Of a stretch of 64,000 nucleotides of DNA, positions 36,091 to 44,362 are shown piece after piece. The DNA lies in assembly GCA_963691835.1 (NCBI GenBank), contig OY829383.1, forward strand, positions 2,666,001 to 2,730,000. Reading direction: 5' to 3'. A program made the translations under genes and the position numbers. Under the pieces are notes generated by a model. It was not told the DNA's origin. It was given only the letters and a program-made list of their open reading frames with translations, and ran no database searches. Position 1 is the first letter of the stretch; each line of letters opens with the position of its first letter. This DNA is from G963691835 sp963691835. GTDB taxonomy: Bacteria; Pseudomonadota; Alphaproteobacteria; Thalassobaculales; Thalassobaculaceae.

Positions 36091-36972
36091 ATGCCTTCGC
36101 TCAAGGACCTCAAGATCCGGATCAACAGCATCAAGTCGACGCAAAAGATCACGTCGGCCATGAAGATGGTCGCCGCCGCCAAGCTTCGCCGCGCGCAAGA
36201 GCAGGCGGAGGCTGGCCGTCCCTATGCCGAGCGCATGGAACGGATGATCGGCTCTCTCGCCGGTAAGGCGTCCGGCGCCGGTGGACCGCGCCTTCTGGCC
36301 GGCTCCGGCTCGGACCAGACCCACCTGATCGTTGTGATGACGGCCGACCGCGGTCTCTGCGGGGCGTTCAACTCCTCGATCGTGCGGGCGGCACGCCGCC
36401 GGATCGCAGCCCTTACCGAGGACGGTAAGACGGTCAAGATCCTCTGCGTCGGCAAAAAGGCCCGCGATGCGCTGCGTCGGGAATTCGGCAGCCTGATCGT
36501 CGACAGCTACGAGGGTCTGACCCGCCGGGGCGTGGCTTTCGAGTCCGCGGACGACATCGCGCGGAAGATCATCCGCATGTTCGACGACGGCGAGCTCGAC
36601 GTTTGCACGGCGATCTTCAACCGCTTCCAATCGGCCATGACCCAGATCGTGACCGAGCAGCGGCTGATCCCGGCCAGCGTGCCGGAAGTTGCCGATGATG
36701 CGGATGCGGGATCCGGCGCGCTGTATGAGTATGAGCCGGACGAGGAAGGTATCCTGGCCGCGCTCTTGCCACGCAATGTCGCGACCCAGATCTTCAGCGC
36801 TTTGCTCGAGAATACGGCGAGTGAGCACGGCGCGCGTATGACGGCGATGGACAATGCCACCCGGAACGCGGGCGACATGATCAACAGCCTGACCTTGACT
36901 TACAACCGGACCCGCCAGGCCGATATCACCAAAGAGCTGATCGAGATCATCTCCGGTGCGGAAGCGCTTTAA
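36091..36972 (+). CDS. atpG: F1 ATP synthase gamma subunit
   Basis: 293 residues, the central rotor shaft. MPSLKDLKIRINSIKSTQKI, TSAMKMVAAAKLRRAQ and MTADRGLCGAFNSSIVRAAR are the N-terminal signature, and the ending SLTLTYNRTRQADITKELIE with IISGAEAL is the C-terminal one. Full length, third gene of the operon, 70 bp after atpA. Confidence 0.98.
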   Translation: MPSLKDLKIRINSIKSTQKITSAMKMVAAAKLRRAQEQAEAGRPYAERMERMIGSLAGKASGAGGPRLLAGSGSDQTHLIVVMTADRGLCGAFNSSIVRAARRRIAALTEDGKTVKILCVGKKARDALRREFGSLIVDSYEGLTRRGVAFESADDIARKIIRMFDDGELDVCTAIFNRFQSAMTQIVTEQRLIPASVPEVADDADAGSGALYEYEPDEEGILAALLPRNVATQIFSALLENTASEHGARMTAMDNATRNAGDMINSLTLTYNRTRQADITKELIEIISGAEAL

Positions 36973-37034
36973 GCGGCGACGGATAACAACAGACGAGACG
37001 AGTGGTCCCGAATGGACACGGAATGGAGCGGACG

Positions 37035-38459
37035 ATGACAACCAACTCGACGGGCAAGATCACCCAGGTCATCGGTGCTGTCGTGGACGTTCAGTTCGAC
37101 GGCGAGCTGCCGGCGATCCTGAACGCCCTCACCACCACGAACAGCGGAAACCGGCTGATTCTCGAGGTGGCGCAGCACCTGGGCGAGAATGCTGTCCGGA
37201 CGATCGCGATGGACAGCACCGAAGGCTTGGTGCGTGGACAGCCGGTCGAGGATACAGGCGCGCCGATCTCGGTTCCGGTCGGTCCGGAGACGTTGGGCCG
37301 CATTCTCAACGTGGTTGGCGAGCCGGTTGACGAGGGTGAGCCGGTCCAGTCGAAGATGAGCCTGCCGATCCACCGCGCAACTCCGGAATTTGTCGACCAG
37401 TCGACGGAAGCTGAGATCCTGGTGACGGGCATCAAGGTCGTCGATCTTCTCGCCCCGTATGCGCGTGGCGGTAAGATTGGCCTGTTCGGCGGTGCCGGCG
37501 TCGGCAAGACCGTCTTGATCATGGAGCTCATCAACAACATCGCGAAGGCGCACGGCGGTTATTCCGTGTTCGCTGGCGTGGGTGAGCGGACGCGCGAAGG
37601 CAACGACCTCTACCACGAGATGGTCGAGTCCGGCGTCATCGTGCCGGACGGCGAGGGCTCCAAAGCCGCACTGGTCTACGGCCAGATGAATGAGCCGCCG
37701 GGAGCCCGTGCCCGCGTCGGTCTGACCGGTCTGACCTTGGCCGAGTACTTCCGGGACGAGGAAGGCCAGGACGTGCTGTTCTTCGTCGACAACATCTTCC
37801 GCTTCACCCAGGCGGGTTCGGAAGTGTCGGCCCTTCTCGGCCGAATCCCTTCGGCGGTTGGCTATCAGCCGACCCTGTCCACGGATATGGGTGCCTTGCA
37901 GGAGCGGATCACCACCACCAAGAAGGGTTCGATCACCTCGGTCCAGGCCATCTACGTGCCGGCGGACGACTTGACCGACCCGGCGCCGGCCACCTCGTTC
38001 TCGCACTTGGACGCGACCACCGTTCTGTCGCGCTCGATCGCGGAGCTGGGCATCTACCCGGCTGTCGACCCGCTCGACTCCACCTCCCGGATGCTCGACC
38101 CGCGGATCATTGGCGAGGACCACTACAACATCGCCCGTCAGGTGCAGGAAGTTCTGCAGACCTACAAGTCGCTGCAGGACATCATCGCCATCCTGGGCAT
38201 GGACGAGCTGTCGGAAGAGGATCGCCTGACCGTGGCCCGCGCCCGGAAGATCCAGCGCTTCCTGTCTCAGCCGTTCCACGTTGCCGAGGTCTTCACCGGC
38301 TCGCCGGGCAAGCTCGTCAGCCTCGAAGAGACCATCCGCGGCTTCAAGGAGATCGTTGCCGGTCAGCACGATGATCTGCCGGAAGCAGCGTTCTACATGG
38401 TCGGTGGCATCGACGAGGTCATCGAGAAGGCCAAGAAGATGGCGGCCGAAGCGGCCTGA
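37035..38459 (+). CDS. atpD: F1 ATP synthase beta subunit (catalytic)
   Basis: 474 residues; makes ATP from ADP and phosphate. Walker A GGAGVGKTVLIMELINNIAK, the catalytic-Glu motif GVGERTREGNDLYHEM, Walker B VLFFVDNIFRFTQAGSEVSA and the signature PAVDPLDSTSRMLD are all intact. The ATG at 37035 is chosen because GGAGCGG lies just upstream; an in-frame ATG four codons earlier (37023) is possible. Confidence 0.98.
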   Translation: MTTNSTGKITQVIGAVVDVQFDGELPAILNALTTTNSGNRLILEVAQHLGENAVRTIAMDSTEGLVRGQPVEDTGAPISVPVGPETLGRILNVVGEPVDEGEPVQSKMSLPIHRATPEFVDQSTEAEILVTGIKVVDLLAPYARGGKIGLFGGAGVGKTVLIMELINNIAKAHGGYSVFAGVGERTREGNDLYHEMVESGVIVPDGEGSKAALVYGQMNEPPGARARVGLTGLTLAEYFRDEEGQDVLFFVDNIFRFTQAGSEVSALLGRIPSAVGYQPTLSTDMGALQERITTTKKGSITSVQAIYVPADDLTDPAPATSFSHLDATTVLSRSIAELGIYPAVDPLDSTSRMLDPRIIGEDHYNIARQVQEVLQTYKSLQDIIAILGMDELSEEDRLTVARARKIQRFLSQPFHVAEVFTGSPGKLVSLEETIRGFKEIVAGQHDDLPEAAFYMVGGIDEVIEKAKKMAAEAA

Positions 38460-38485
38460 TCGGGCCAGTTGGCGTAACCGAATTG

Positions 38486-38505
38486 GCGGACCCGGTCGGG
38501 TCCGC
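38486..38505 (+). other. Intergenic RNA hairpin between atpD and atpC
   Basis: Perfect 8-bp stem GCGGACCC/GGGTCCGC with loop GGTC, 26 bp after the atpD stop and 14 bp before the atpC ATG. The atpC ribosome site (AGGAAG) lies just after it. No T-tract. It could tune epsilon output or mRNA decay. Confidence 0.65.
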
Positions 38506-38519
38506 GTTAGGAAGAAACC

Positions 38520-38924
38520 ATGGCCGATACGACCCGATTCGAGTTGGTCTCGCCCGAGAAACTGCTGGTGTCCGAGGACGTTGGCATGGTCGTCGTGCCC
38601 GGCACGGAAGGGTATTTCGGTGTCCTGCCCCGCCATGCGCCGATGATCTCGACCCTGAATCCGGGCGTTATCGACGTCTATGCGGACGGCAAGTCGATTT
38701 CCGAGCGGATCTTTGTCGCTGGCGGGTTTGCCGAGGTTACCGAAGAGCGGTGCACAGTCCTCGCCGAAGAGGCCCGGCCGGTGTCGGAGATCGATACCGC
38801 AGCCAATGCCCAGGAGATCGCTGATCTCCGGGACGAGCTGAAGGACGCAAGCGACAAGGACGTGATCGCCAAGCTGGAAGCGCGTATCGCGACGCTTGAA
38901 GAGATGGCGAAAGCAGCATCCTGA
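38520..38924 (+). CDS. atpC: F1 ATP synthase epsilon subunit
   Basis: 134 residues, regulatory rotor subunit. RFELVSPEKLLVSEDVGMVV, GTEGYFGVLPRHAPMIST and VAGGFAEVTEERCTVLAEEA show the beta-sandwich; a helical C-terminal pair follows. ATG at 38520 after AGGAAG. Last gene of the operon; a terminator follows. Confidence 0.96.
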   Translation: MADTTRFELVSPEKLLVSEDVGMVVVPGTEGYFGVLPRHAPMISTLNPGVIDVYADGKSISERIFVAGGFAEVTEERCTVLAEEARPVSEIDTAANAQEIADLRDELKDASDKDVIAKLEARIATLEEMAKAAS

Positions 38925-38948
38925 CGGTTCTTGAAAGACAGTATTGAG

Positions 38949-38981
38949 AGACGCCCTGGCCTCGCTGGGGCGTCTTTTTTT
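38949..38981 (+). terminator. Rho-independent terminator after atpC
   Basis: Stem AGACGCCC (38949-38956) with GGGCGTCT (38968-38975) and a run of seven T residues (38975-38981). It lies 25 bp after the atpC stop and ends the atp operon. Confidence 0.9.
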
Positions 38982-39013
38982 GGTCTGACCTCCCGTATGA
39001 GGTCATCTAAACT

Positions 39014-40108
39014 CTAGTCGACGTCGGCCACCTTCTCATCGGTTTTCGGGACGATGTGCTTGTAGTTCTGCGAGCCGAACCAGAGCATGTACTCGGTATA
39101 CGTCTCCGTCGGGTAGCGGGGCGGATTGTCCTCTTCGGTACAAGTCGGCAGACAGGCCATCGGCCAGTCAATGTTGCAGTCGAAGAAGAATGGGATCGCG
39201 TACCGGTCCTGTGTGCTTCGATGGACGACGCGGTGGGGCGTCGACAGAAACCGGTGGTTGGTCCACCGGCGTGCCAGATCACCAGTGTTAACAAGATAGG
39301 ACCCCGGGATCGCCGGCGGCTCAATCCAGGTGCCGTCCGTCTTGCGGATGGCCAGCCCCGGTAACTCATTCTGGGGCAGCAGCGTCATGAACCCTGAATC
39401 GGTATGGGGGGCGATGGCGTACTGATTGTCCTCGATATCCTGATCGGAAACGGGTGGATAGTGGGTCATCCGCAGAGTGTACTGCGGCTCCCGGAACGCC
39501 TCGTCAAAGAAACTGTGGGGAAGTCCCAAGGCGGACGCATAGACCGGCATCAGGGAGAGAGCAAAGTTCTCGGTCGCTGCGCAGTAGGCGTTGATTGCTT
39601 CGCGAAAGCCTGGAATGAGGGCCTCATCCGGCCACTGATTTGCGCCGCGAAACCGCTTTCCCGCGACGACGTCTGGATGATCCGATGCCAGATCCCGTTT
39701 CAGGAACAGGGCTTCGTTCAGGTTCGGCTTGGTGTTCTGATGGACTCGGCTGCTCCGGGTGGTGCTGCCCTTGAAACCCATGTAGCCGATATTGTGTTCG
39801 TTGACCGCGAGCCGTGACTTCTCATCCTGGGGAAGGCTGTGGAACCGCGCCGCCTCGGCGAAAGTCCGGGCGATCAGATCGTCGGGTACGCCGTGGTTGA
39901 TGACGAAATAGAACCCGACCGTCTCGCATGCTTCCCGAAGCGATGAGCCGAGTGCTGGCAGAGCCCCGGGTTCGCCGCTGAGGTAGGGGCCCAGATCAAG
40001 AACCGGAACGGTGTCTTCTACTGTCGCCGCCCTGGACTGCATGGGGTCGGAGTTGCGATGTCGATTGTCTGGCATGGTCGTCATAGCCATCGTTTCACCC
40101 AACGTCAT
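39014..40108 (-). CDS. 2OG-Fe(II)/isopenicillin N synthase-type oxygenase
   Basis: 364 residues. FVINHGVPDDLIARTFAEAA is the family N-terminal motif. The iron site is H235 and D237 in YAIAPHTDSGFMTLLPQNEL and H292 in STPHRVVHRST, with R302 and the following AIPFFFD as the 2-oxoglutarate site. Ethylene-forming, gibberellin-type and IPNS-like enzymes share the pattern, so the substrate is open. The start at 40108 is an ATG; internal ATGs at codons 7 and 9 exist. The gene converges on atpC. Confidence 0.88.
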   Translation of the reverse strand: MTLGETMAMTTMPDNRHRNSDPMQSRAATVEDTVPVLDLGPYLSGEPGALPALGSSLREACETVGFYFVINHGVPDDLIARTFAEAARFHSLPQDEKSRLAVNEHNIGYMGFKGSTTRSSRVHQNTKPNLNEALFLKRDLASDHPDVVAGKRFRGANQWPDEALIPGFREAINAYCAATENFALSLMPVYASALGLPHSFFDEAFREPQYTLRMTHYPPVSDQDIEDNQYAIAPHTDSGFMTLLPQNELPGLAIRKTDGTWIEPPAIPGSYLVNTGDLARRWTNHRFLSTPHRVVHRSTQDRYAIPFFFDCNIDWPMACLPTCTEEDNPPRYPTETYTEYMLWFGSQNYKHIVPKTDEKVADVD

Positions 40109-40354
40109 TTCCAGTATCAGCGCGCCCGGCCCTACGCAATAGGATCGCGCCTATAGCCAAAGTATCCTCTTAGGGTATTCCATCAAAAATAGTCGATAGA
40201 AAACTGGTTTCTGGTCAAAAATGAAAATAATCCAGAAAAATCTTTATCTTATTCGATCATATCGGTATGGTTTCATAGGATAACATAAAGATAAACATCC
40301 TGAGATTTATGGAGAAATCACCGGTCTCAATAATTTTGACTGGAAACCATATTT
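40109..40354. other. AT-rich divergent intergenic region
   Basis: 246 bp, conspicuously AT-rich from about 40180 onward compared with the rest of the window, between the divergent oxygenase and PAS_5 genes. No gene or strong hairpin was found; it probably holds both promoters. Confidence 0.5.
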
Positions 40355-40927
40355 ATGGAATGCCCAATTATTATTGATAGTCACCCGAATGACCTGCCCT
40401 TGGCCCAAAGAATACTGGAGATTTCTCGATCCGACCTAATGGTCAAGTTCTTCCGTTACTGGTCCTCCTGTATCGGGGAGGATGGGTGTGTCGACCGGCG
40501 GAACATCGACCCGCTCTGCATGAAGGAGTTTCTGCCGTGCCTGTTCATGGGGCATCGTGAAGGGAAGCGTTTCCGGTACGACTTGGTCGGAACAACCATT
40601 TGCGAGGCGAACGGCCGTGACTTGACCGGCATGTTCCTCGACGAGTTTATCGGCCCGGCAAAGTACAGAGAGGTTTTTCCGATGTTCGAAGCCGCTCTCG
40701 CCGGTAACGCCGTCTACTACCGGGGACAACTCAGCTCCAAGGACCGGTCGCATATCATTTTCGACCGGTTGAGCCTTCCCATCCGGTATCGGGGCGCCGA
40801 TGGAATCCTTGCCATGAACGTTTATGCCCGGCCGGGCGCCGCGAGCGAGCGTGTCAACTGGGGCTATGCCTATGATGCATTCACGGGCCGGGAAACCAGA
40901 CGGTTTCAGTTTGAACGCGTGCTCTGA
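40355..40927 (+). CDS. PAS_5-type single-domain PAS protein (second copy)
   Basis: 190 residues. MVKFFRYWSSCIGEDGCVDR, RRNIDPLCMKEFLPCLFM and FRYDLVGTTICEANGRDLTG parallel the PAS_5 protein at 1585-2148. Shared positions include YWSS, RRxxIDPL, an LVGT/LMGT motif and a DLTG/DTTG turn. No output domain. The ATG at 40355 sits in an AT-rich leader without a strong ribosome site. Confidence 0.83.
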   Translation: MECPIIIDSHPNDLPLAQRILEISRSDLMVKFFRYWSSCIGEDGCVDRRNIDPLCMKEFLPCLFMGHREGKRFRYDLVGTTICEANGRDLTGMFLDEFIGPAKYREVFPMFEAALAGNAVYYRGQLSSKDRSHIIFDRLSLPIRYRGADGILAMNVYARPGAASERVNWGYAYDAFTGRETRRFQFERVL

Positions 40928-40954
40928 CCGGTCCCAACGGCCCTCCAGGTGACC

Positions 40955-41686
40955 TCAACTCATCGGCGTCGCCGAGATTTCGCGGATCAGCTTTCTGAGA
41001 ATTGCCGCAGGAAACGTTTCGTAGTTCTGGGTCGTCTCAACGAATGATCCGGGCCCGCCAATCAGTTCCTGGCGGAAATACTCATGCAGACGGTAGTACT
41101 CGGTTTGGATCGCAAGGGCGTTGATGGTCACACCTTGTGAAAGAACGCTGGCCCGCGCCAAGGCTAAGGGCCGGCCGTCGTTATGGCGGCCGTCCGCGAC
41201 GACGTCGATGGTGCGCCGTGTCGTCTCAAAGGGACTGATGGCAAAAGCAGCCATGGCGGCGTCGAGCGCGCCTGACAGGGACGTCACACCGACTTCGAAG
41301 GACCGATTGTACACTTCGATCTCCGCGCCGGCCGCCGCAGCACTCTGTGGTCCGTCAATACGGGTCCACGGCAGGCGCGTTATCTGCTGACCCGCACTTG
41401 CCCACTCGATGACCGTAATTGCGACGGCGCCATGGAACCCGGCATCAATGGCCGCGAGAACGTCAGGGTGACGGACCGCCGCGGCGAGGCCGCGAACCTG
41501 CAGTTCGAACTCGCGCGCATCAACGCTGTCAGAGCTGTCGATCGCCAGCACCAGTTCTAGGTCGACAGCGCCATTTGAAACTGCGGGCCCGCCGGACAGG
41601 AGGGCGAGGGCCGATAGGACCACCGCCGCCCCAGCGCTGCGCAGCCTCCGGAGCCCCCGGCTCAAGCCCTGGGATTGATCGCTCAT
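40955..41686 (-). CDS. DUF1194 protein (exported von Willebrand factor A-like)
   Basis: 243 residues. SAGAAVVLSALALLSGGPAV is a signal peptide. DLELVLAIDSSDSVDARE carries the MIDAS metal motif D50-x-S52-x-S54, and the VWA fold continues as AAVRHPDVLAAIDAG and GRHNDGRPLALARA. The ATG at 41686 follows AAGGAGAG and overlaps the larB stop as ATGA, so it is coupled to larB. Probable periplasmic protein-protein binding role. Its link to the lar genes is not established. Confidence 0.87.
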   Translation of the reverse strand: MSDQSQGLSRGLRRLRSAGAAVVLSALALLSGGPAVSNGAVDLELVLAIDSSDSVDAREFELQVRGLAAAVRHPDVLAAIDAGFHGAVAITVIEWASAGQQITRLPWTRIDGPQSAAAAGAEIEVYNRSFEVGVTSLSGALDAAMAAFAISPFETTRRTIDVVADGRHNDGRPLALARASVLSQGVTINALAIQTEYYRLHEYFRQELIGGPGSFVETTQNYETFPAAILRKLIREISATPMS

Positions 41687-42363
41687 GGCTCTCCTTTCGC
41701 AGCGGATCGCGTACCGAGCAGTATCCGGGCCGCCGCGCAAGCGGCCCCATATCCATTGCCGATGTTGACGACAACGACACCCGGAGCGCAACTCGCCAGC
41801 GCGGAATCGAGGGCTGTCCGCCCTCCGGATGAGACACCGTAGCCCACGGGGCTGGGTACCGCGATCACAGGTCCGGGAAGAAGGCCCCCGGCGACGCTGA
41901 ACAAAGCTCCCTCCATACCCGCGACGAGAACGGTGACGGTGTGGGCGGCGATCTCATCCCGTCTCTCCAGGAACCGCCACAGTCCAGCGACACCGAGATC
42001 GGTGAACACTGTCGATGGAATCCCAAGGAACTGAAGTGTCCGTGTCACCTCTGCAGCCAAGGCTCTGTCCGACGTTCCGGCCGCAACGACGGCGACCGAG
42101 CCAAAGCCCGGATCGATTGGGGCCGTTTCACCCAGATATCCCGTCGACGACAATGCATCGTAGTCCATGGCCGTCCGCAGGGATGGTGGCAATGCCGAGT
42201 GAGCTGCTGGGGTAAGGCGTGTCACCAAGGCTGGCGTGCCTTCTTCCCGCAGGGACGTCAGGATGGTGATCAGATCCTCATCGGACTTCCCATCTGCTAG
42301 GACCGCCTCGGGCAGTCCGATCCGGTCCGTCCGGTTGCTGTCGAAGACGGCCGGCCCGGTCAC
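41683..42363 (-). CDS. larB: Nickel pincer cofactor biosynthesis protein LarB
   Basis: 226 residues. Carboxylates and adenylate-cleaves nicotinic acid adenine dinucleotide to start the pincer cofactor. AVVAAGTSDRALAAEVTRTL, VTVLVAGMEGALFSVAGGLL and AVPSPVGYGVSSGGRTALDS form the PurE-like core; the last is the family signature. The start is the GTG at 42361-42363 overlapping the larE stop as GTGA. A much longer frame is open upstream but is only the larE region in another frame. Confidence 0.92.
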   Translation of the reverse strand: MTGPAVFDSNRTDRIGLPEAVLADGKSDEDLITILTSLREEGTPALVTRLTPAAHSALPPSLRTAMDYDALSSTGYLGETAPIDPGFGSVAVVAAGTSDRALAAEVTRTLQFLGIPSTVFTDLGVAGLWRFLERRDEIAAHTVTVLVAGMEGALFSVAGGLLPGPVIAVPSPVGYGVSSGGRTALDSALASCAPGVVVVNIGNGYGAACAAARILLGTRSAAKGEP

Positions 42364-43187
42364 GACGGATCCCGCAGGAAGGCACTGCCGCGCCGATAGG
42401 GCTCGAAGGCGGGGGGCTCCGTGCGCCCTCCGGAAATCAGAATCCTCTCTACGGCGCGCCGTGCCTCGCCGTCGACCCGGGATAGCGCCTGGGTGTCCAA
42501 CTCGATCACCACGCCTGACGCCCTGACCCGGCAGCGGACGGTCTCCGGGCGCACCATGTCCCGAAGCAGTGATTCCACTGCGTCGACCGTGGTGAGGTCG
42601 CGTGCGTCGATCCGGATACCGGTTTCGATGCGGCTCGAGAGACAGGGGGCGGAGGGGAGAGCCGCGACAGGTCCCAAACCGAGATGACGCGCGGCCGCTC
42701 GGATACCGGTCTTGTCCACGCCGGACTCGACCCAGGGGTGACGTACGCCCCGCTCCTTGGCGGCTTCGAGCCCGGGGCGCCAATCTCCCAAGTCGTCCGT
42801 GTTGGTGCCGGACACCAGGGTTTTGTCCTGTTGCGATGACATTCGCCGGTAGAGATTGGACTTGCAGTAGAAGCAGCGGTTGGCGGGATTTGCCCGGTAG
42901 TCGGCATCATCAAACTCGCCTGCGTCGACAACGTTCAGCGCCCACGACTCCGCCTCGGCCAGGGCTCGGACCCGGGCGGTTGCGGCGGGAGGGACCGCTG
43001 GGGAGGTGGCGTGGATCATAGTGACGGACCCCGGCGGCATCGCCCGATGAGCAAGGGCTGCAAGGGTGAGGCTGTCGACACCGCCGCTGACGGCGACCGC
43101 GACCGGCCCAATGCGGTGGAGGACCGCCTCAGCCCGTTCGGTGACCGCCGCACCCTCGTTTTGCCGCCCGGTGTCGTCTTCGATCAT
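42360..43187 (-). CDS. larE: Pincer cofactor sulfur transferase LarE
   Basis: 275 residues. Activates the LarB product with ATP and delivers sulfur. PP-loop S34-GGVDS39 (VAVSGGVDSLTLAAL) leads the ATP pyrophosphatase domain. PANRCFYCKSNLYRR gives C105 and C108, and ALPSAPCLSSRIETG gives C182, the position of the sacrificial Cys in LarE. The ATG at 43187 follows GGAG and overlaps larC's stop as ATGA. The CxxC plus C182 set suggests the iron-sulfur-cluster LarE subclass rather than the sacrificial single-Cys type. Confidence 0.92.
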   Translation of the reverse strand: MIEDDTGRQNEGAAVTERAEAVLHRIGPVAVAVSGGVDSLTLAALAHRAMPPGSVTMIHATSPAVPPAATARVRALAEAESWALNVVDAGEFDDADYRANPANRCFYCKSNLYRRMSSQQDKTLVSGTNTDDLGDWRPGLEAAKERGVRHPWVESGVDKTGIRAAARHLGLGPVAALPSAPCLSSRIETGIRIDARDLTTVDAVESLLRDMVRPETVRCRVRASGVVIELDTQALSRVDGEARRAVERILISGGRTEPPAFEPYRRGSAFLRDPS

Positions 43188-44362
43188 TGCGCCTGCTCCG
43201 CTTGCTGACGGCGGGTGACGCGCGTGCTCCTGTCGCCGGTCCCAAGATCGTCCATGTCCGCTTTCTCCGTGACATCTCCGCCGGGCCGGGTCACGCGCTT
43301 CACCCAAACGCCGTCCCGCTCGACGCTGTCTCGCCGAAGTTCCGCACGGCTTTCCCCATGCCAACGCAGACCAATCGTCGTTGTTTCCCGGAAGCAGGCG
43401 TCGATCACGCGGACCCGGACCTCCGGTTTCGCCAGGACACGGATCGAGGTGGCGAGGCGTCCTTTCTTCGCGGTCACGGCGGTCTGCGCTACATCCAGCA
43501 CGCCGTCGACACGCCGGATGTTATCCAGCCCGACGGCAAGGTCTTCCGCCGTTTGATCATCGATCTCGAAACTGATCACGACCACCTCTGACCGGTGCCA
43601 CGCGCGCGCCGTCTCAGCCGTCGATTCATCTGTCTCGTACACCGTGACCCGGAGAAGGTTTGCCGTCGACCCAAGGTCTTTCGTTCCGAGCCCCGTACCG
43701 GTCAGAGACAACCGTCCACCAACGCGCGATCCCTGACGCGCCTGTAGATGGGCCAAGATCGCGGCCCCGGTCGGGGTGACGCGCTCGCCGCCGATGCCGT
43801 CGTCGACCAGTTTGAAACCCTGGAGAAGCTTGGCGGTCGCCGGGGCCGGAACAGGGACCGGACCGTGCCGGGTACGGACCGTCCCACCACCCATCGGAAG
43901 GTCGGAGACGGTCCAGTCGTCCACGCCCAACGCGTCGAGCGCGGCTGCGACGCCGACAATGTCGGCAAGCGAATCCCAATCGGCGATCTCATGAAAATGG
44001 ACGCGATCGATCTCTGTCCCATGGACTTCCGCCTCCGCTTCGGCCAGCCGCCGGTAAATGTCCTGGGCCCGTGACTCCGTGCCGGGGGGAAGGTCGGCTG
44101 TCGCCAACCGGTCCCGGATTTCGCCATAGGTTCCGGATGGCGTGGGCGGACTGTCCTGGGGTGGCATCACGCGGAACCGTTTGCCCGCAAAGCCAAGACT
44201 GCGCCCCGTCTCGATGCTGAGGTCATATCCCGCGGGAAGACCGGCGGCCCGCGCGGCTGTCTCGACGACCGGAGCGAGTGCCGGATCCGCGTCGATAAGG
44301 GCCGCCAGCATCATGTCGCCGGCAATCCCCCCGAGCGCGTCGAGATGGGCGGCGCGGCTCAC
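43184..44362 (-). CDS. larC: Nickel insertion protein LarC
   Basis: 392 residues in one frame. Inserts Ni2+ into the pyridinium bis-thiocarboxylate nucleotide to finish the pincer cofactor, using CTP. DALGGIAGDMMLAALIDADP and VHFHEIADWDSLADIVGVAA are N-terminal signatures, and TPTGAAILAHLQARQGSRVG is the GTG-family motif. The start is a GTG at 44360-44362 overlapping larA's stop (GTGA). The programmed frameshift seen between larC1 and larC2 in Lactobacillus plantarum is not needed here. Confidence 0.92.
   Translation of the reverse strand: MSRAAHLDALGGIAGDMMLAALIDADPALAPVVETAARAAGLPAGYDLSIETGRSLGFAGKRFRVMPPQDSPPTPSGTYGEIRDRLATADLPPGTESRAQDIYRRLAEAEAEVHGTEIDRVHFHEIADWDSLADIVGVAAALDALGVDDWTVSDLPMGGGTVRTRHGPVPVPAPATAKLLQGFKLVDDGIGGERVTPTGAAILAHLQARQGSRVGGRLSLTGTGLGTKDLGSTANLLRVTVYETDESTAETARAWHRSEVVVISFEIDDQTAEDLAVGLDNIRRVDGVLDVAQTAVTAKKGRLATSIRVLAKPEVRVRVIDACFRETTTIGLRWHGESRAELRRDSVERDGVWVKRVTRPGGDVTEKADMDDLGTGDRSTRVTRRQQAEQAQ

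Noticed and set aside
36969..38636. 555-residue minus-strand ORF opposite atpD
   Set aside because: Arg/His/Asp-rich, no family motif, and lies antisense over the highly conserved beta subunit; a shadow frame of GC-rich codon use.
41764..42783. Longer LarB start within the larE region
   Set aside because: The upstream codons are the larE gene read in another frame; the GTG at 42363 overlapping the larE stop fits better.
43184..44362. Programmed frameshift in larC as in Lactobacillus
   Set aside because: The gene is one uninterrupted 392-residue frame here.
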